This document shows, one piece after another, positions 32,981 to 46,300 of a stretch of DNA of 64,000 bases. This DNA comes from Panagrolaimus kolymaensis (Eukaryota; Nematoda; Chromadorea; Rhabditida; Panagrolaimidae). Every line of letters begins with the position of its first letter. Position 1 is the first letter of the stretch. The stretch spans positions 372,001 through 436,000 of the forward strand of contig JAJQJQ010000051.1 of assembly GCA_028622995.1 (NCBI GenBank). Reading direction: 5' to 3'. Below the pieces are notes generated by a model that ran no database searches, was not told the DNA's origin, and worked only from the letters and a program-made list of their open reading frames with translations. The translations under genes and the position numbers were made by a program.

Positions 32981-34680
32981 TCATGTTTTATTGCAATATT
33001 AATTTTATGTGTGTTAATAAAAAATAAATAATTACAAAAACAAACGTTTTATCTTATAAAAAATTCTAAGAAAGCTTTCTTTTGCATTTTTTCTTATCAA
33101 ATATTGGAGTACTTTGAAGAACACTTATTGCATCCAACTTTGCTTCATTAAATTTTAAAACTTTGTAACAACTTCTTTCACCATTACCACCTATGTCTCC
33201 ATCGATGGTATTACTTCTTCCAAAAGGTTTTCGAGTGGTGGTGGTGGTTTCTGTTGATGCTCGCCGCGCTGGTGGAGGAGGCTGGATTGGAAGTGCCTAT
33301 GGTATATTTCGAGATGAGTTTTGCCTCCAATGAATTCCTTTAAAAGCTGGATAATAAATCACTCCAAAAATTAAGAATTTCAATGGCATTAAAAAATTGA
33401 CTGTATTAACGAAAGGATAAAATGAATAAGGTAAATTATGTCTTCTTTCCTTAGATTTTTGTCATTATTAGGTGAATTTGTGTAATAGCATTTTTCATAT
33501 CCAAAATAAATCTATGTTTTAAAGTATTAATAAAGCTCTTTTCAAATAATATTGTCATTTAATTTTTGATAACAGTATGTGGAAGATAAGTAAAAAGGTG
33601 GATAAAATCTGCTGTAAATATTAAATGTTTTTACTTTTGGATGAGAGATTATTGAGGAATTAAAAAAGTAATGCTTGCTGGATATTGGTTTACCAAATAA
33701 AAATATTTGATAGTAAGCCCTCTAACCTCGTCAAGGTTTCCAGCTTCTAGAGGGTTATGGTTTTTGTTAACGGGGAACAATGCTTGTGCAAAACAAACCC
33801 CAGTTCTTCCTAAAGGAAGAATAGATTTTAAAGAATAATAAATAATAAAGGTGTAATATACGCGCAAATTGGTAAACATTAAAATTCTGGTTATATCTCA
33901 AAATACAAGTTAATTCTATGAAAGATATTTTGGTGTTTCTTTTTCTATAATATTTTTTAATTATACAAAAACTAAAGAGAATTTAAAAAATAAGTAAAAT
34001 TAAAAAGGCATTCTTTTTAAAGTAAAAAATTTTCACATTTTATCCATAAAAACTTATGAAAAGTAAGGGAAAATTTTATTACTTTAAAAAGAATAACTTT
34101 TTAATTTTACTTATTATTTTTAATTCTAATTAATCAAATATAATCGAAAAATATTACAGAAAAGGAAAAACTAAAACATAGGTCGTAGAATTAACTTACT
34201 TTTTGAGATATGACCACATTTTTTAATGTAAAGAAAGCATTCTTTCGGCAAAATAAATGATACGAAATCATATTTAAAGCAGGGTTATTATTGTGGGGAA
34301 GCGAAAGATAATTTTTTAAATTAATCATCAAAATATCATAATTTATACTAAGCATTTCCTAGTGACCATAATCTAATCACATTCTTGTATTACTGGGTAA
34401 AATTCCTTTTTAATGGAAATAACCTATTTCTACCAAAGAAAAAAAAAACTATTATCGTAATAGATATCTGGACGGCCGCCATTGGAAAGCATGCATGAAG
34501 TCAGAAAAATGTAAAAGAATTCCTATTGGTGAAGAAGAACCTAATAGTAAGAATATGTGGAGCTAATATGAAATTAAGTACATGAAAATCAATGGTCAGG
34601 GCGTACAACTAACCACACATAATCAAGACTTCATTTCCTCAAAAAAACTAAGCAACCTATGGGTGAAGGAGAAAGCTAAG
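32981..34680. repeat. Segmental duplication: type II 3' flank of copy C
   Basis: Paralogous to 22451-24335. It includes the MITE at 33894-34216 (same as 23564-23886) and no intact gene. The end of the duplicated block (near 34680) joins directly to the upstream block of copy D. Confidence 0.88.
33894..34216. mobile_element. MITE with long inverted repeats (duplicate of 23564-23886)
   Basis: Same ends (GGTTATATCTCAAAATACAA at left; the right end reads GGTCATATCTCAAAAAGTAA on the opposite strand) and the same internal palindrome. It was copied along with the surrounding duplication. Confidence 0.65.
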
Positions 34681-34685
34681 CTAAG

Positions 34686-34935
34686 ATAAAATTCAAAAAG
34701 CCAGTTATTTGGGGCAAAATGCTCCAAGAAAGAACGGATAATGTTTGCCTAAAAATTTTGATTTCTTTGATGTAAAAATGTTAGTTGAAGTTTCTGCTCA
34801 TCAAAAATTTGCAAGGAAAAAAAAAAGTTTAATGCAAATTTGTTTTTTAATATTTTTTACAAATGCCTTCGATTTTCTATTTAAGTCCAATGTTTCATCA
34901 TTTTCAAAGTCATTTGTTCATTTTTGAAAAGTGAA
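34686..34935 (+). promoter_or_regulatory. Conserved upstream block of copy D
   Basis: Starts at GATAAAATTCAAAAAGCCAG and keeps AAAATGCTCCAAGAAAG and ATGTTTGCCTAAAAATTTT. The CTCGAG site found further upstream in B, C and E is absent because the block joins the end of the segmental duplication here. Confidence 0.55.
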
Positions 34936-37234
34936 ATGATGTCGTCTTCTTCGTGGTACAAAGTCTTCTTCTTGACTCTTCTCTTGATCCTTCCATCGTC
35001 TTCATGGGCTCTTCTTCGACCGAATCGACAGGTTTTGGCTTCAAATGATACCGTTCTCTCATCAATCAATTCCAACTTCAACAATCAATTTGATTATCTC
35101 ACATCCGATGATGAAGCTCGTTCTATTGGAACTCAACATGGGAATGATGTACATATAGCAAGTCGTGGTGATATCGAAGCTATCCTGGATGATGATTTGA
35201 CATTTGAAATTTGTACTCAAACATGCAATTTGGCAGAGTAAGTTTTTTATCTTATTACCTTTAACTGTGATTTTGTTTTCAGAGTACGTGTATCATTCGA
35301 TGGAACTCCTGCTCCTGGTTCTTCAAATCCATGTTCTTTTATTGCAGGAGTCAGTCAAAATCAAATGTGGTTTATGAAAAGTGGAACAGGTTTTTTTCTT
35401 TTTTCCTATTTCTGAATCATTTTTGTTATTACAGGTTATGATAAAAGCGTGTATTCTGGATGTGGTCATGCTTTGATTCAAATTCCTGACATGATGTTAG
35501 AAATGGATAGTAAAGTTGAGGATGTTCTTAAAAAACCTGGCTGTGCTCCTTCAATTGGTGTGGATAAAATTATTAAACTCAATGTCCAAACTGCTTCACC
35601 ATCATGTGTTCTTATTGTGGTATTTCATTGTTACAAATCTTCAGTTATTAATGATTTCCCTTTTTTTAGAAAAATGCAAAGATCAAGCCACCTGCATCAT
35701 CAGTTTCAACAACAACCGTATCTGAAGCACCATGGTCAATTACAACATCGACAGCATCAACAGAAGAAGGTGGAATGCCTATTTATGGATGGGTACTCAT
35801 CGGAGTTTTTGTTTTCCATATCTTCATTGGTCTTTGTATACTCGTGTATGTTTTCTTGTTTTTTGGCTTCTAAAATCTTGTGCTTTTTAGGATATGGTTG
35901 GTTATGAAAGAAAAATCAAAGAAGCATGGTCCTCCTGAAGGTGAATACAAAGCTGTAGCAATGGGAACAAAAAAGGTCGTGATTGAAATGCCTGAATCGC
36001 CTAAAAAGAAGATTCAAAAGAAAGCATCAGTGGAAAACAACAATGGTGAACATGAAGAACCTATGAAGCCAACAGTAGAATCGAAAATTGAACAAGTTAA
36101 AGAAGCTGCTCCTGTGAAAAAGACAATGGAAAAAAAAGAACAAGTCAAAGCTCAACAACCTGAACCTTCTGCTGAGAAGATTGCTCCTGTCATCGTCGTC
36201 AAAGCCAAAAAGATCAAAGTTCCTAAAACTCATCATGTTCCATATCCAATGGCTTTTCGATCAGAATACAACAAAGCAAAATCTCTCAAATCTGGAACTC
36301 ATTCCGTTTCTGACAAAATGGTCCTTAACAAAGAAGCTCTCATGGAATCTCATGTTGATTCACTTTCTCGTCATGAATGTCTTGATAAAGTGTCATACGC
36401 AGAAGCTGCACAAATGAGAAAGTTAGTTTTGGAATTATTGGTAAACTTATAATAACAATTCTTTTATAGAAATTATCCTATAGTCAAAGGCAGAAAAGTT
36501 CAAGAAAGTGAAGTCAACCTCTTCCTCCTCTCCATCTCTGAAATGTATGCTGAATTGAATCGAATGATGTTTGTCTTTACATAATCCTTTTTCGTTCTAA
36601 CTATTTACGTTTAGGCCTGAAGCTGAAAAGGTTCTTGTTGAATGCGGGGTTCAATTCGATGATAAGAAGCAAATAACTAAGATGACAGAAATGGCTCGTG
36701 AATATCTTAGACATCGTTCAACTCCTGAAATTCATGTTTACTTTGCTTTCGGTGCGGAATACTCTCAACATATCACATCCGATTTGGACATGATTCACAA
36801 GTTCTCACTTCCTTTGCTTATGGTCGTTGCTTTGATGCCTCGTTTTCCCGAATTCAATCGTCGAAAAGCATGTACTTGGATTCGGTTAGCTTTATTTTTG
36901 GTTTCTTTTTATAAACTTATCTTTATTTTTTAGTCGTCAAGCTCCGACAATTCGTAAAGAATGTCCTCTTCGTGAAAGATCATCCAAACCATTTCCAATC
37001 CACATCCTCGAAAGAGCTTATTTCAAGAGTATCAAGGATTTCACGAACATTGATGGTCTTGACACTGATTCAACTTCTGGAGAAAAGCAGCCATCAAATC
37101 AATCTCAACCTAGTAATCAATCAATCGTCATCGATCCTAAGAAAATCCCAGCTGAAGACGTCACTCAAGAAAGCAAAACAAAGAAGAAGATCAACAACAA
37201 GAAGCAACACAAAGGAAAAAAGAATGAAAAATGA
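34936..37234 (+). CDS. Gene-family copy D: type I membrane protein with variable ectodomain
   Basis: Eight exons, 34936-35237, 35283-35389, 35435-35619, 35670-35845, 35891-36421, 36470-36568, 36615-36884 and 36934-37234, sum to 1,971 nt and give 656 residues. Signal peptide to about residue 25; ectodomain to about 235 with cysteines in EICTQTC, NPCSF, SGCG, GCAPS and SCVLIV; a Ser/Thr-rich stalk (VSTTTVSEAPWSITTSTAST); transmembrane helix about 236-261 with a His in it, as in B; a linker rich in Lys, Glu and Pro; then the conserved region and a tail ending KKQHKGKKNEK. Two adjacent methionines open the gene; the first is used here. Exon 7 begins CCTGAAGCT, giving Pro where other copies have Ala. 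The 3' flank is type I, like A and E. Function unknown. Confidence 0.82.
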
Positions 37235-37600
37235 TCATGTTTTATTGCAATATTAATTTTATGAGCTTATAATAAATAAATAATTACAAAAAGAAATATG
37301 TTGTTTGTCTACTGAATTGAATGTTTTCTTATATGAGGTTTTTGTGAAGATATTATAAATTCCAATTGGAATGATTATCAACTAAAAGAAGCTTCAAGTT
37401 TATAAAATTTCTATCTTTTTCATGGCATTTGATGCATTGATGAAGAAATTTCTTGTTCGCTTAGTTTTTTGTTCAAAACTTTAAATATTTTATGTGTAAT
37501 TTTTTAACGCAACAAACACTAACAATAAAAAACCAAAATGCAAAATAGTTATTAATTAACTTATCAAAAAGTCGGTGACTCATCCATCCATTTTCCTTTT
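37235..37600. repeat. Type I 3' flank of copy D
   Basis: Nearly identical to 9366-9730 after copy A and, inverted, to 57200-57569 after copy E. The poly-A region AATAAATAAATAATTAC lies just after the stop. Confidence 0.75.
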
Positions 37601-37843
37601 GTTATTTTTTTTCTTCTTCAAATTTGTAATTCGTCAAAAACGAACAACAAAAGAAGGTTGTTTTTCTTGAATGAAAAGCGGAAATGAGTCTGTTTATTTT
37701 TTTGGATTCGGCGATTTGTGATTTGAACTTCTATTGTTTAAAATTTATGCAAGTGTGAATAGAAAAACTGCGTAAGTGGATTGCGTTAAAGTTGCTTTTA
37801 TTAAGTCAAGTTAAAAACTGTTTACCCAACACAAATTTGGAAG

Positions 37844-37850
37844 TATAAAA
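37844..37850 (+). promoter_or_regulatory. TATA box of the plus-strand glycine-rich gene
   Basis: TATAAAA lies 58-64 bp upstream of the ancestral start position, and AATGATCGAGAAAGGTATCA follows downstream of it. The same pair (TATAAAA then AATGATCGAGAAAGGTATCA) precedes the minus-strand paralog at 40432-40426. A third shared block (AAGCGGAAATGA and GGATTCGGCGATTT) lies further upstream in both. Confidence 0.6.
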
Positions 37851-37937
37851 AGACAGTTTGAATGATCGAGAAAGGTATCATCGTTATAATTTCTTTCAAC
37901 AACAAAAATATTTTCATTAAAACAAATAATTGTTTTA

Positions 37938-38253
37938 ATGTTTGCTATTTTCTCTGTTATTTATGCTCGTCCTGGAGGTTATGGACGTCTTAGTTATGGT
38001 GGAGGTGGAGGTAAGGATTAATGAATCTTTGGATAATTAGCTGGATCAATGGTTTTTAGGAGGTTTTGATAGTGGATTCGGTGGAGGAAGTCCAATAGGT
38101 GGCGGAGGATATACAGGTGGTCAACAATATGCTCAACCTGGAGGTGGAGGATATGCTTCATCAGGTGGTGGCTTTGGAGGTGGTAGTCCTCTAAGCGGTG
38201 GTGGTGGATTTGGCGGTGGTGATCCAAGTGGTGGTGGCCAATTTGGTCGTTAA
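37938..38253 (+). CDS. Glycine-rich secreted protein, start codon shifted
   Basis: Two exons, 37938-38010 and 38060-38253, give 88 residues from the first available ATG. The body is glycine-rich (GGGG runs, GGQQYAQPGGGGYASSGGG, ending GGGQFGR). It is paralogous to 40366-40039. In the paralog the start is ATGTTTTCGTTAAAACAAAT; here the matching codon (37908-37910) is ATA, so translation must begin ten codons later at MFAIFSVIYARPGG. That leaves a signal peptide of only about nine hydrophobic residues, which may impair secretion. Small secreted Gly-rich proteins in nematodes are often epidermal or antimicrobial; that is family knowledge, not shown here. A poly-A signal is near 38319. Confidence 0.65.
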
Positions 38254-38483
38254 ATTTCCTATCCTTGATCCATTATTCTTTTTTATAAAAACATACGAAC
38301 GTATCATTTTGCGCTATAATAAAGAAAGCTTAAAAAACAATTTTATACCCGTTTATTACATATAAAGAAAGACAACAAAAAATAATACATATATACAGAA
38401 AATTTTACCAATTAAATCAGCTGACATGACCCCTATCAAAAGATTATGAGTTAATTTACCAATGATAATTTGAATAAATACGA

Positions 38484-38808
38484 TCAAACTTTCTTTTTCT
38501 TCTTTTCAATAATTTCAAGAAGTGCTTCCAAAAGTGCTTTACGTCGCTGAAGACGGTGGAGTTCTTGTTTATATCGTTTTTCCTTTAATTTCAATTTTTT
38601 AATTCTTATTTTAAGTTCTCGCTTTTCTTGATAACGTCGGGCAAGTTCAATAAGCCTCACTAAAAAAACAAACATAATTATTGGATATATAATAAATGGT
38701 TCAAAACTCACATCTTAATTCAAATGGAATCCGACTTCTTGGAAGAGTGTAATCTGCTACTCGATTCTCTTCATCGCTATCATAATTTGATGTTGAATTT
38801 ATATCCAT
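38484..38808 (-). CDS. Small basic coiled-coil protein, unknown function
   Basis: Two exons, 38808-38712 and 38659-38484, join across a 52-nt GT-AG intron to 90 residues. The first 30 residues are acidic and polar (MDINSTSNYDSDEENRVADY, then TLPRSRIPFELR). The rest is a strongly charged helix rich in Lys, Arg, Glu and Leu (RRYQEKRELKIRIKKLKLKE onward) that ends in a poly-Lys stretch. This looks like a coiled coil or a nucleic-acid-binding helix, perhaps nuclear. I do not recognise the family. Frame closure over the intron and the non-repetitive composition support a real gene; the start Met is the first in the exon found. Confidence 0.6.
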
Positions 38809-40038
38809 TCTCGATGCTGAAATAATGTTTGTTGTTCGTTAACTGCCGTATGAATGATTAAGAAGAACAAAAGATTGAAGAAGCTGTAACTGAATGAATA
38901 TAAAAAAGTAGTTGAAACAATTGAAGGTTCTTCAAAGGATGGAACCTTAAAATTTGGCACATAAAAGTATGTATGTAAGAAAAAAATCACGGAAGATAGT
39001 TTATTTTTTGATTCGCGGGTTTTTTCCATTGACAAACTTGAAACTTTTTTTTATTAAAAAACAAGAAAGATGATGACTAAAATTACAAATCCAACTCCAA
39101 AAAGTGAATGAAAGCGAAAAAAAAAAAAAAATGGGGGAAAGGTTATTGGTGATTTTAGAAACAATATGTATTTCACCGAAGAAAAAAATTCTTTTGCTTG
39201 CCATTTTTTTTGATACAAAATGGTTGTTGTTGCTCAACAATCCAAAGGAACGCCAACTATAAAAAAAATATTTAATTGAAACAAACAAATTTCTTGACTA
39301 ACAAAGCCACATAGACACCACAACAGCATCGTGCTGGCAGAGGCAGCAGCAGCAATTTTTTATTTGTTCGAAAAAAACGCACGATTGTGATTCGAAGAAG
39401 AAAAAAAGGTTGTGATCGAAAGAAAGGAGAAGAAAAAAAGGTTGTTTTTGGAGGAAAAGGTTGGCTGGCACTAAAATTTTTTTTTCAAAAAGACAAAAAA
39501 TGGATTTTGTATTTGCAAAACAAAGTAAAGCAAAAATGATTAGCTTTAAGGAAAAGTCAAAAGTATGAAAGAAAATTAATGAAATATTTTTTGTTGTTGG
39601 AAGAAATTGATTGAGTTTCTTTTTTTGAACACCAACAAAAAAAAAGGAACGATCATGCAGTTCTAAATCCATCCATACACATTCTATTATTCATCATTGA
39701 TTTTATTGCAAAGGAAGAAGATGAAAAAAAGAAGGAAAAAGACAAACGCAGACTATTTATTTATTTGTTGTTTTCTTTTTTTGTGATGATGAAAGCAAAG
39801 AAGACATCAGTTTGGGTCACTTTTTTATAAATATGAAAGAAAGGAAATATTTTTTGTTGCGTAATTTTAGGCAATCGTTCTTTTTTGTTTTCAAGGTTTA
39901 TATTTTAAATAAAAAATTTATTTTATTATGTCGCAATATGATGAGATACATAACATTTGCTTTTGTTCAAAAAAATATAATACAAAAAAAGTTTTAAATG
40001 TTCAAAAAGTCGTCGATGAATCTAAGTAAGAGAAAGGA
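38809..40038. other. Gene-free low-complexity region
   Basis: A-rich and T-rich runs with scattered open frames made mostly of Phe, Lys and Leu. A short GC-rich patch (39300-39350, CACCACAACAGCATCGTGC) shows nothing further. No gene or element identified. Confidence 0.45.
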
Positions 40039-40366
40039 TTAACGACCAAATTGGCCACCACCACTTGGATCACCGCCTCCAAATCCACCACCACCACCGC
40101 CACTAGGATCAATACCACCTCCAAGGGGACTACCACCTCCAAAGCCACCACCTGATGAAGCATATCCACCACCTCCAGGTTGAGCATATTGTCCACCACC
40201 ACTTTCAAATCCACCTAAAAATTAAATCCATTAATTATCTTTTCTTCCAATAATCATTGGAAATCTTACCTCCACCATAACTAGGACGTCCATAACCTCC
40301 GGGACGAGCATAAACAACAGCGAAAATAGCAAAAATTAAAACAATTATTTGTTTTAACGAAAACAT
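40039..40366 (-). CDS. Glycine-rich secreted protein
   Basis: Two exons, 40366-40270 and 40214-40039, join to 90 residues. The N-terminus MFSLKQIIVLIFAIFAVVYA is a good signal peptide. The mature part begins RPGGYGRPSYGGGGFESGGG and continues with Gly-rich repeats and the same end, GGGQFGR, as the plus-strand paralog. The two genes converge, 1.8 kb apart, and share promoter motifs, so they come from one inverted duplication. A TATA box lies at 40432-40426. A secreted role at the body surface or in defence is inference from nematode Gly-rich families. Confidence 0.82.
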
Positions 40367-43300
40367 TTTTAGTTGGAGAAAAAATCGAGACAAATGATAC
40401 CTTTCTCGATCATTTATTTTCTCCTTTTATACTCTTCCAAAAAATTTTTTGGTGTTGGGTGTAATTGTTTTTTAACCTTGGGTTTTTAAACATTTTTAAA
40501 CTTTAACGCAATACACAATGGCCCGAGGCGGTTCTTTCATTTCTCTTGACTAATTTTTTTTTACTTTTTCTTTTCTTTCTTGCGCAAACTCTAAGCATGA
40601 TAGCCGTGATCGCAAAAAAAAAATCAGAAATCGCCGAATCCAAACAAATAATTAAATATGGAATCATTTCCGCTTCATTTTTCTTTCTTTCATGGATTTT
40701 AAAAAATGAGTTTTCATTGTTTTGTTTTTTGACGAACACTTTTAGTTTTAAAAAAAAACAAAGAAACTTTTTTTAATGAATCATGACTTTTTGTTTGATG
40801 GAGAAAAAAATGTGGACGTGAACAATTTACTTTTGAAAGAAAGGAAGAATGACTTCCGTTTTAAATATATTTTTTTAAAGTTTTACTCTCGATGAAATCA
40901 AAAACAATTATTTGTATGCTAATAAGCAAAAAAAGCAGATTTTTACCTTGTCAAAAATTTGTGCAAAGCTAATAAATTACTATTTTTTTTCGGCAACCAT
41001 AACTTTAATTTTTGAGTTAAAAAAGCAATATTTTTTTATTCTCATTCAATCTTTTAACGTCATACATATGCATATGTACATAGTTACTTGGAGTATGCTG
41101 TCTCACAAGAAAATTTTATATTTTTGATAAGCTATGGAAGAACCTTATATTGTTTTTTAAGTTCATTTTGCGTTTATTTTTTTTCCCGGTATTTCATTTC
41201 TTTGCCATTTATTGAAGGATTTTTTCAATTGTCTTCAAAAAATAAAATCATTTCTTCTTCTTTAAACGCGGTGTTTCTCTTTATTTATTAGTTTTGTTAT
41301 GTAACGTAAAGTAATAATATTAATTATTTGGAATTTTTATTATTATTAAACTATGTTTGCTATTGATGAAACACAACTTTGTTACATTCTCATGTTTTTA
41401 TAGAGTGTAATATTTCCCTTCTTCGTTTTTTTACTTTGAGAACTTAACGAACGTTAGTTGAAAATGCAAATAAATGGTTTCAGCCCAATTAAACTTTTAG
41501 CTTTTGGGATCTTTTTTTTGAAAATAGAAATTTTTTTAAAACTTTTATTGCTCTGTTTTTTGACACAGTTTAAAATAAATGGCTTTCCAAATTTTTTATT
41601 AAACAAGTCAAAATTTTAAAAATGATACAATGCGAAAATAGGAATTATTATACAAAAAATAAGTTAAAAATATTTTACAATTTATACATATAAAATTTTG
41701 TTTAGCTGTATTTTTATGTCCAAACAAAAACATAAAAAAAGAAGAATTGAAAGATATTCCAAAACAAGCAATCATCCATCTCCAACAACAATTTTGGAAA
41801 ACTAAAAATTCTTATCTTTCATTTTGATCATCATTGACGTATTTTTTTTTATTCAACTAAAAAGGCAAGAAAAACTTTGAAAAAATCTTTTTTTGGGTCA
41901 CCAAACTTTTATGGCTTTGGTTCTTCTTGTTTGCTCTTTTCTTTCTTTGACATTTGAAAAGTTTCATTTTCATTTAATTTATATTTATTTTTTCATTTTG
42001 GCCCAAATTTAGAGAAAGTTTTTTTAACGATTTTTTAAACTTTTTTTTCTAAATTTGGAAACGACTTTAACTTAACTTTGTTGTTCCACCTAAATTGTCC
42101 ATTCCTTTTTTCTTTTTATTTCTTTCGTCTCTCACAAAATTGTGTCAAAGTCAAATAAAAAAAAGTGCAAAAAAAAAAATGGATGGCAGAGGCATCTTTT
42201 TTGGACACTTTTTCTCGCCAAAAACATTTTTAAAATATAAAATTTGAAAGGGAAAAAGAAAGAAAAAAAAATGTTCTTTAATTTTTTTTGACAAAATTTC
42301 CAACAATATTTTTCTTTTCTTAAAGTAGCTAACTGCCACTACTTTTTTTTTCTTCAACGAAGCAACAACAACCAAAGATCCCCAGCAGCATTCAGGACAT
42401 TACATATTTTTTTCTTCTTCTTCCTTTGCCACTCATTGTTGTTGCCTACTTTTTGTTCACCAAAGCAACGACGACAGAGTAGAGTTTATTCGCCTCTTTT
42501 TTCTCACATTTTTTTCCTGACAAAAAGAAAAAAAAACTTTGTAAAAAAAGTTGTTTAAAAAAAGAAATAATAAAGACAAGTTGTCGTCTTGTCTTTCTTT
42601 AGAGCAGTAGAGTGGCCAAAGATGAAGGAAGGAAGAAAGATACGATCATCATCATTTTTTTTTCTTCTTCACTACGGCGCTATCGTGTCTGCTTTTATTA
42701 TATATTGCTATTGCCTCTTTGCTTCTGTTATGTTGGCTGATTGATTGATTGACTGACTGGTGGTTGTGGCTGGTTGCCACCGTGCTGCAACTGGTGGCTA
42801 TCTTTCTTTCCCCTTCCTTCCAAGTTAATGTCCGTCGTTGTTTTTAGTTTTTATTTTTGCTGTTTAAAAAAAAAAGTGGGAGAGAAAGTATAAAAATCAG
42901 TTTTTTTTATTGATTGGTTGATCGAATAATGATTCTTGCTGATTCTTTGTGTTGTTTTACTTTTATAAACTAGTCTCCCTAATTTTTTTATGTAATTGGA
43001 CTAAATTTTTAATAAATATGGGTTTTCGTATTCAGTTTCTCCCCAAACTTTTAATATTTCTTTATTAATCAAAATTAATTTGAAGTTGGTTTTTTAAAGT
43101 TAAAAATCGAATTTAAAATTATTTCTTTTGAATCAAAAATAGTTTTATAAATGCAAACTTTTTACCTTCAGTCTCAGCATGAAACCTTTTAATTTTTTAA
43201 TAATTTTGTTTGTTCGAATAAAAAATAACATTCTATTTTCTCCTTTATTTCATTAACAAACATTAGTTTTCTGAATTTTGTATTTTGCAAAATAATTAAA

Positions 43301-46300
43301 ACCCTTTTTAAGCATTCTCGCTTGCCTTCAACAAAAAAAACTTTTAAACTAATGTCTTTTTAAGCTTCAAAGTTTAAACTTTGTGTAAATACAATTTATT
43401 TTTTTTCAAGACGAGTATTTTTTTTTTTTTTGCGTCATTGTTTCAAAAAAAGAAAGCTTTTTTATTTGTTTCCCAACTTTTGCTCTTTTTTTTAAACTTT
43501 CATTTTTTTCTCAAATTTCAGAGGAGACACAATTTTTTTGCTTGCTTCAAAAGAAAAGTCTTTACCTGAATAATATTTTTCCATCCCAAAACTCTCTCAT
43601 CATGTAAGTCCCACAAGTTCTAGAGCCACCATGGTCCATGGAAAGCAAAAAAATGTTCAGTTATTTGTCTACATTAAAAAAAATATTATTCATCATTGGA
43701 AGAAATAAAAAAGGTTAAAAGTCAAAAAAGAAATAAATATAAAGTGGAAAGTAATTTTGCAACAACGACCATCACAAAATAATGGATGTTATAAGTAAGT
43801 TTCAATTTTTATTGTTTGAAAAAAATAATTTTGAGTGAATGAAGTTGTTTTTTTTTGTACAATTATTTGTGGAAAATTTGTTGTTTCAAGTGAGAGTTTT
43901 CGGCTTTTTTAAGTGATGGAGGAACTTGGAATTTTCAATAGACTTAAAAAAAATTTGTTTCGTCACATTTTTTTGTTTAAATTATGAATTAATGGAGACT
44001 TTTCCAAAATAAAATACGAAAGTGAAAATATTGTTTTGAAGGGAAATTTTGAAATCAATGAAGCTCCTTTTATTTTTGCTTTGGAATAATTTCTAAAATC
44101 CTGCCTCTTTCGGATCAAAAATTTTTTAAATTTGTAATTCAAACCTAAAATTGAGAATTTTAAAAATAGTTATTAAAATGTTAGTATATTTTTTTCCAAC
44201 CATAGCAAGATTTTCAAGTTTCTTTTTCTTTTTTAATTCACAAAATATTTTACATCGCTGTTATTTCTTTCCCTAAATTTTAATTAAACCAAAAACAGAA
44301 TTAAGGATCACATCACGAATATGTTTTAGCTTCTTTTTATTTACATTTATAAATATAAAAATATCTTAAAATTCTTTAAACATTGAATGAAAAGCCCAAT
44401 AGAGAGAGAGGAATGTCAAATAATTGCCAAGGGAGATGAGAAGATAAGAGATAACCCAACAAACAACCCAAGTGATTCTTCTTCTTTTTTTAAAAGAAAA
44501 ACAAAAACAAAAAAGAAAGGAAGAATATTTATTTTTTTACGCGCGCAAGCCAATTTGAAATGGCAAACATTCATGCTTCTTCTTCTTTGGGTCTTTTCAC
44601 TTTTTCTTCTTTTCTTTTTTGGCTGAAAAAAAAAATTTTTCACAGCAGGGAATAAATTTTTTTTTGTTTCTTTCTTTCTGATGCCAATGCTGAATTGGTG
44701 GTAGTTGTTGGCAGACAGACTAGCCTGGCGGCTTTGGTAGTGGTGGTGGTGGTGTTAAAATCTTCATTTTTTTTCTTGCTTGCTTGCTTTTTTGCTTTAG
44801 TCAGTCTTCTTCCACCAATTTTTTTATTTTCTGTTTCATTTTTAGTTTTAGCTCTTCTTATTCTTCTTCTTCTTCCGGAAACTCGTCATTTAAGAAATAT
44901 AGAGAAGAAAAAAAGCTGTTAACAAAAAAAAGTAAAAAATAAAGTGTTTCAACTTTTTTTTCTCTTCAGCAATCTTAAAAAAAATTTCAAGTCTTTTCTT
45001 TTTTTGAAAAAGTTCCATATTTAAAAATAAATAAATAAAAGGGAGATTCTTTAATTTAAATTTAAAAAAAGGCAAAAAGGAAAAAAGATTAACTTCAAAA
45101 AAATTAAAGAGTTAGAAAAATGAAATAAAAAAAAAGTGTTAAAAAAGGTCTCAGTTTTAATTTTTAGTTTTTTGCAAAAAAAAAGAAAAAAATTTTCTAT
45201 TTTCATTTAATTTCTTTTTTTTCATCCTTGCTTTAGCTGTTTCTTCTTCGATTTGATTGCTTGCTTCTTGGTTTTTTTTATCCGCTCCTTTTTTTGTTTT
45301 AAAATAGTGTGTTGGCATTCAGCTTTATTTATTTCGAAGAAAAAGAAGAAGTTTTTTCTTTTTTTAATTTTGCGAGAATGAAAGCAATTTATTTGTATTT
45401 AATGTTTGACACTTCTCTTCTATATACATATATATTTTTGGATTCTTTTTATTTCAGTGCCTTTATTTTATTTTATTAGTATTTAAAGAACACTTTTTTT
45501 TATTTTCTTCATTTTTTCTTATTTTCTATCTCTCTCGATGATATTAGAGAAAAAAAATTTTTATTTTATTTTTAATCGTTAAAAATTATTTTTGTTTTCC
45601 CTTTCAACAACTGCTTGCTGCGCTTTTTCGATGAGGAAATGAGTTATTTATTTTTATCGCCAAAAAAAAATATTTATTTGGAAAAAATTGACTTTAGCGT
45701 TTTCTATTTTACTTAAAGTTAGTTTCATTTTTTGGGGAATTTGAGATTTATGATATTTTTTCTCGATTGAAGCTCAAATCTTTTATTTTTCAAAGCTGAG
45801 TAAAAACTACAGACATTTTAAAAATTAATTCGATTTCTGGGCTTTTAAGTGGCGGGAATTTTGCCACGAAAAAGCAAAACTTTATCATTAAAAAAAAACA
45901 CTTTTTGGAAACAAAATATTTTTTAATTTCTAAAACAAAATTACTGTGTAACTCCTTCTTCTAAATTAGCTTTACTAAGCTATTCTAAAAATTAATTAAT
46001 TCATAATTTGGATGCACTTTCTTTCATACTTTTTATTTTTTATTCCATAATTTTTATTTATTTTTCAATTCAGCCCATCATTGTTGTTTGTTTTATTATT
46101 TGTTTTTTTACATTTTTTTAAAGATTGCCAATTTTATAAATTGCGACACTTTTTCACAATTTTTATTTTCATTTTCATTGATTTCAGTCTTTCGCTATTT
46201 TTTTTTTTTGCCACCACCAAATAAATAAAAACGGCAAAAAAGAGAGAGAAAGAAGACACTTATCGTTTATTCATTCTACCATCCACCAAAATTGAATATA

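Noticed and set aside
43765..43800. ATGGATGTTATAA before a GTAAGT as the first coding exon of the gene at 48305
   Set aside because: Joining it to the acceptor at 48268 puts a stop codon before the ATG at 48305 and does not keep the frame.
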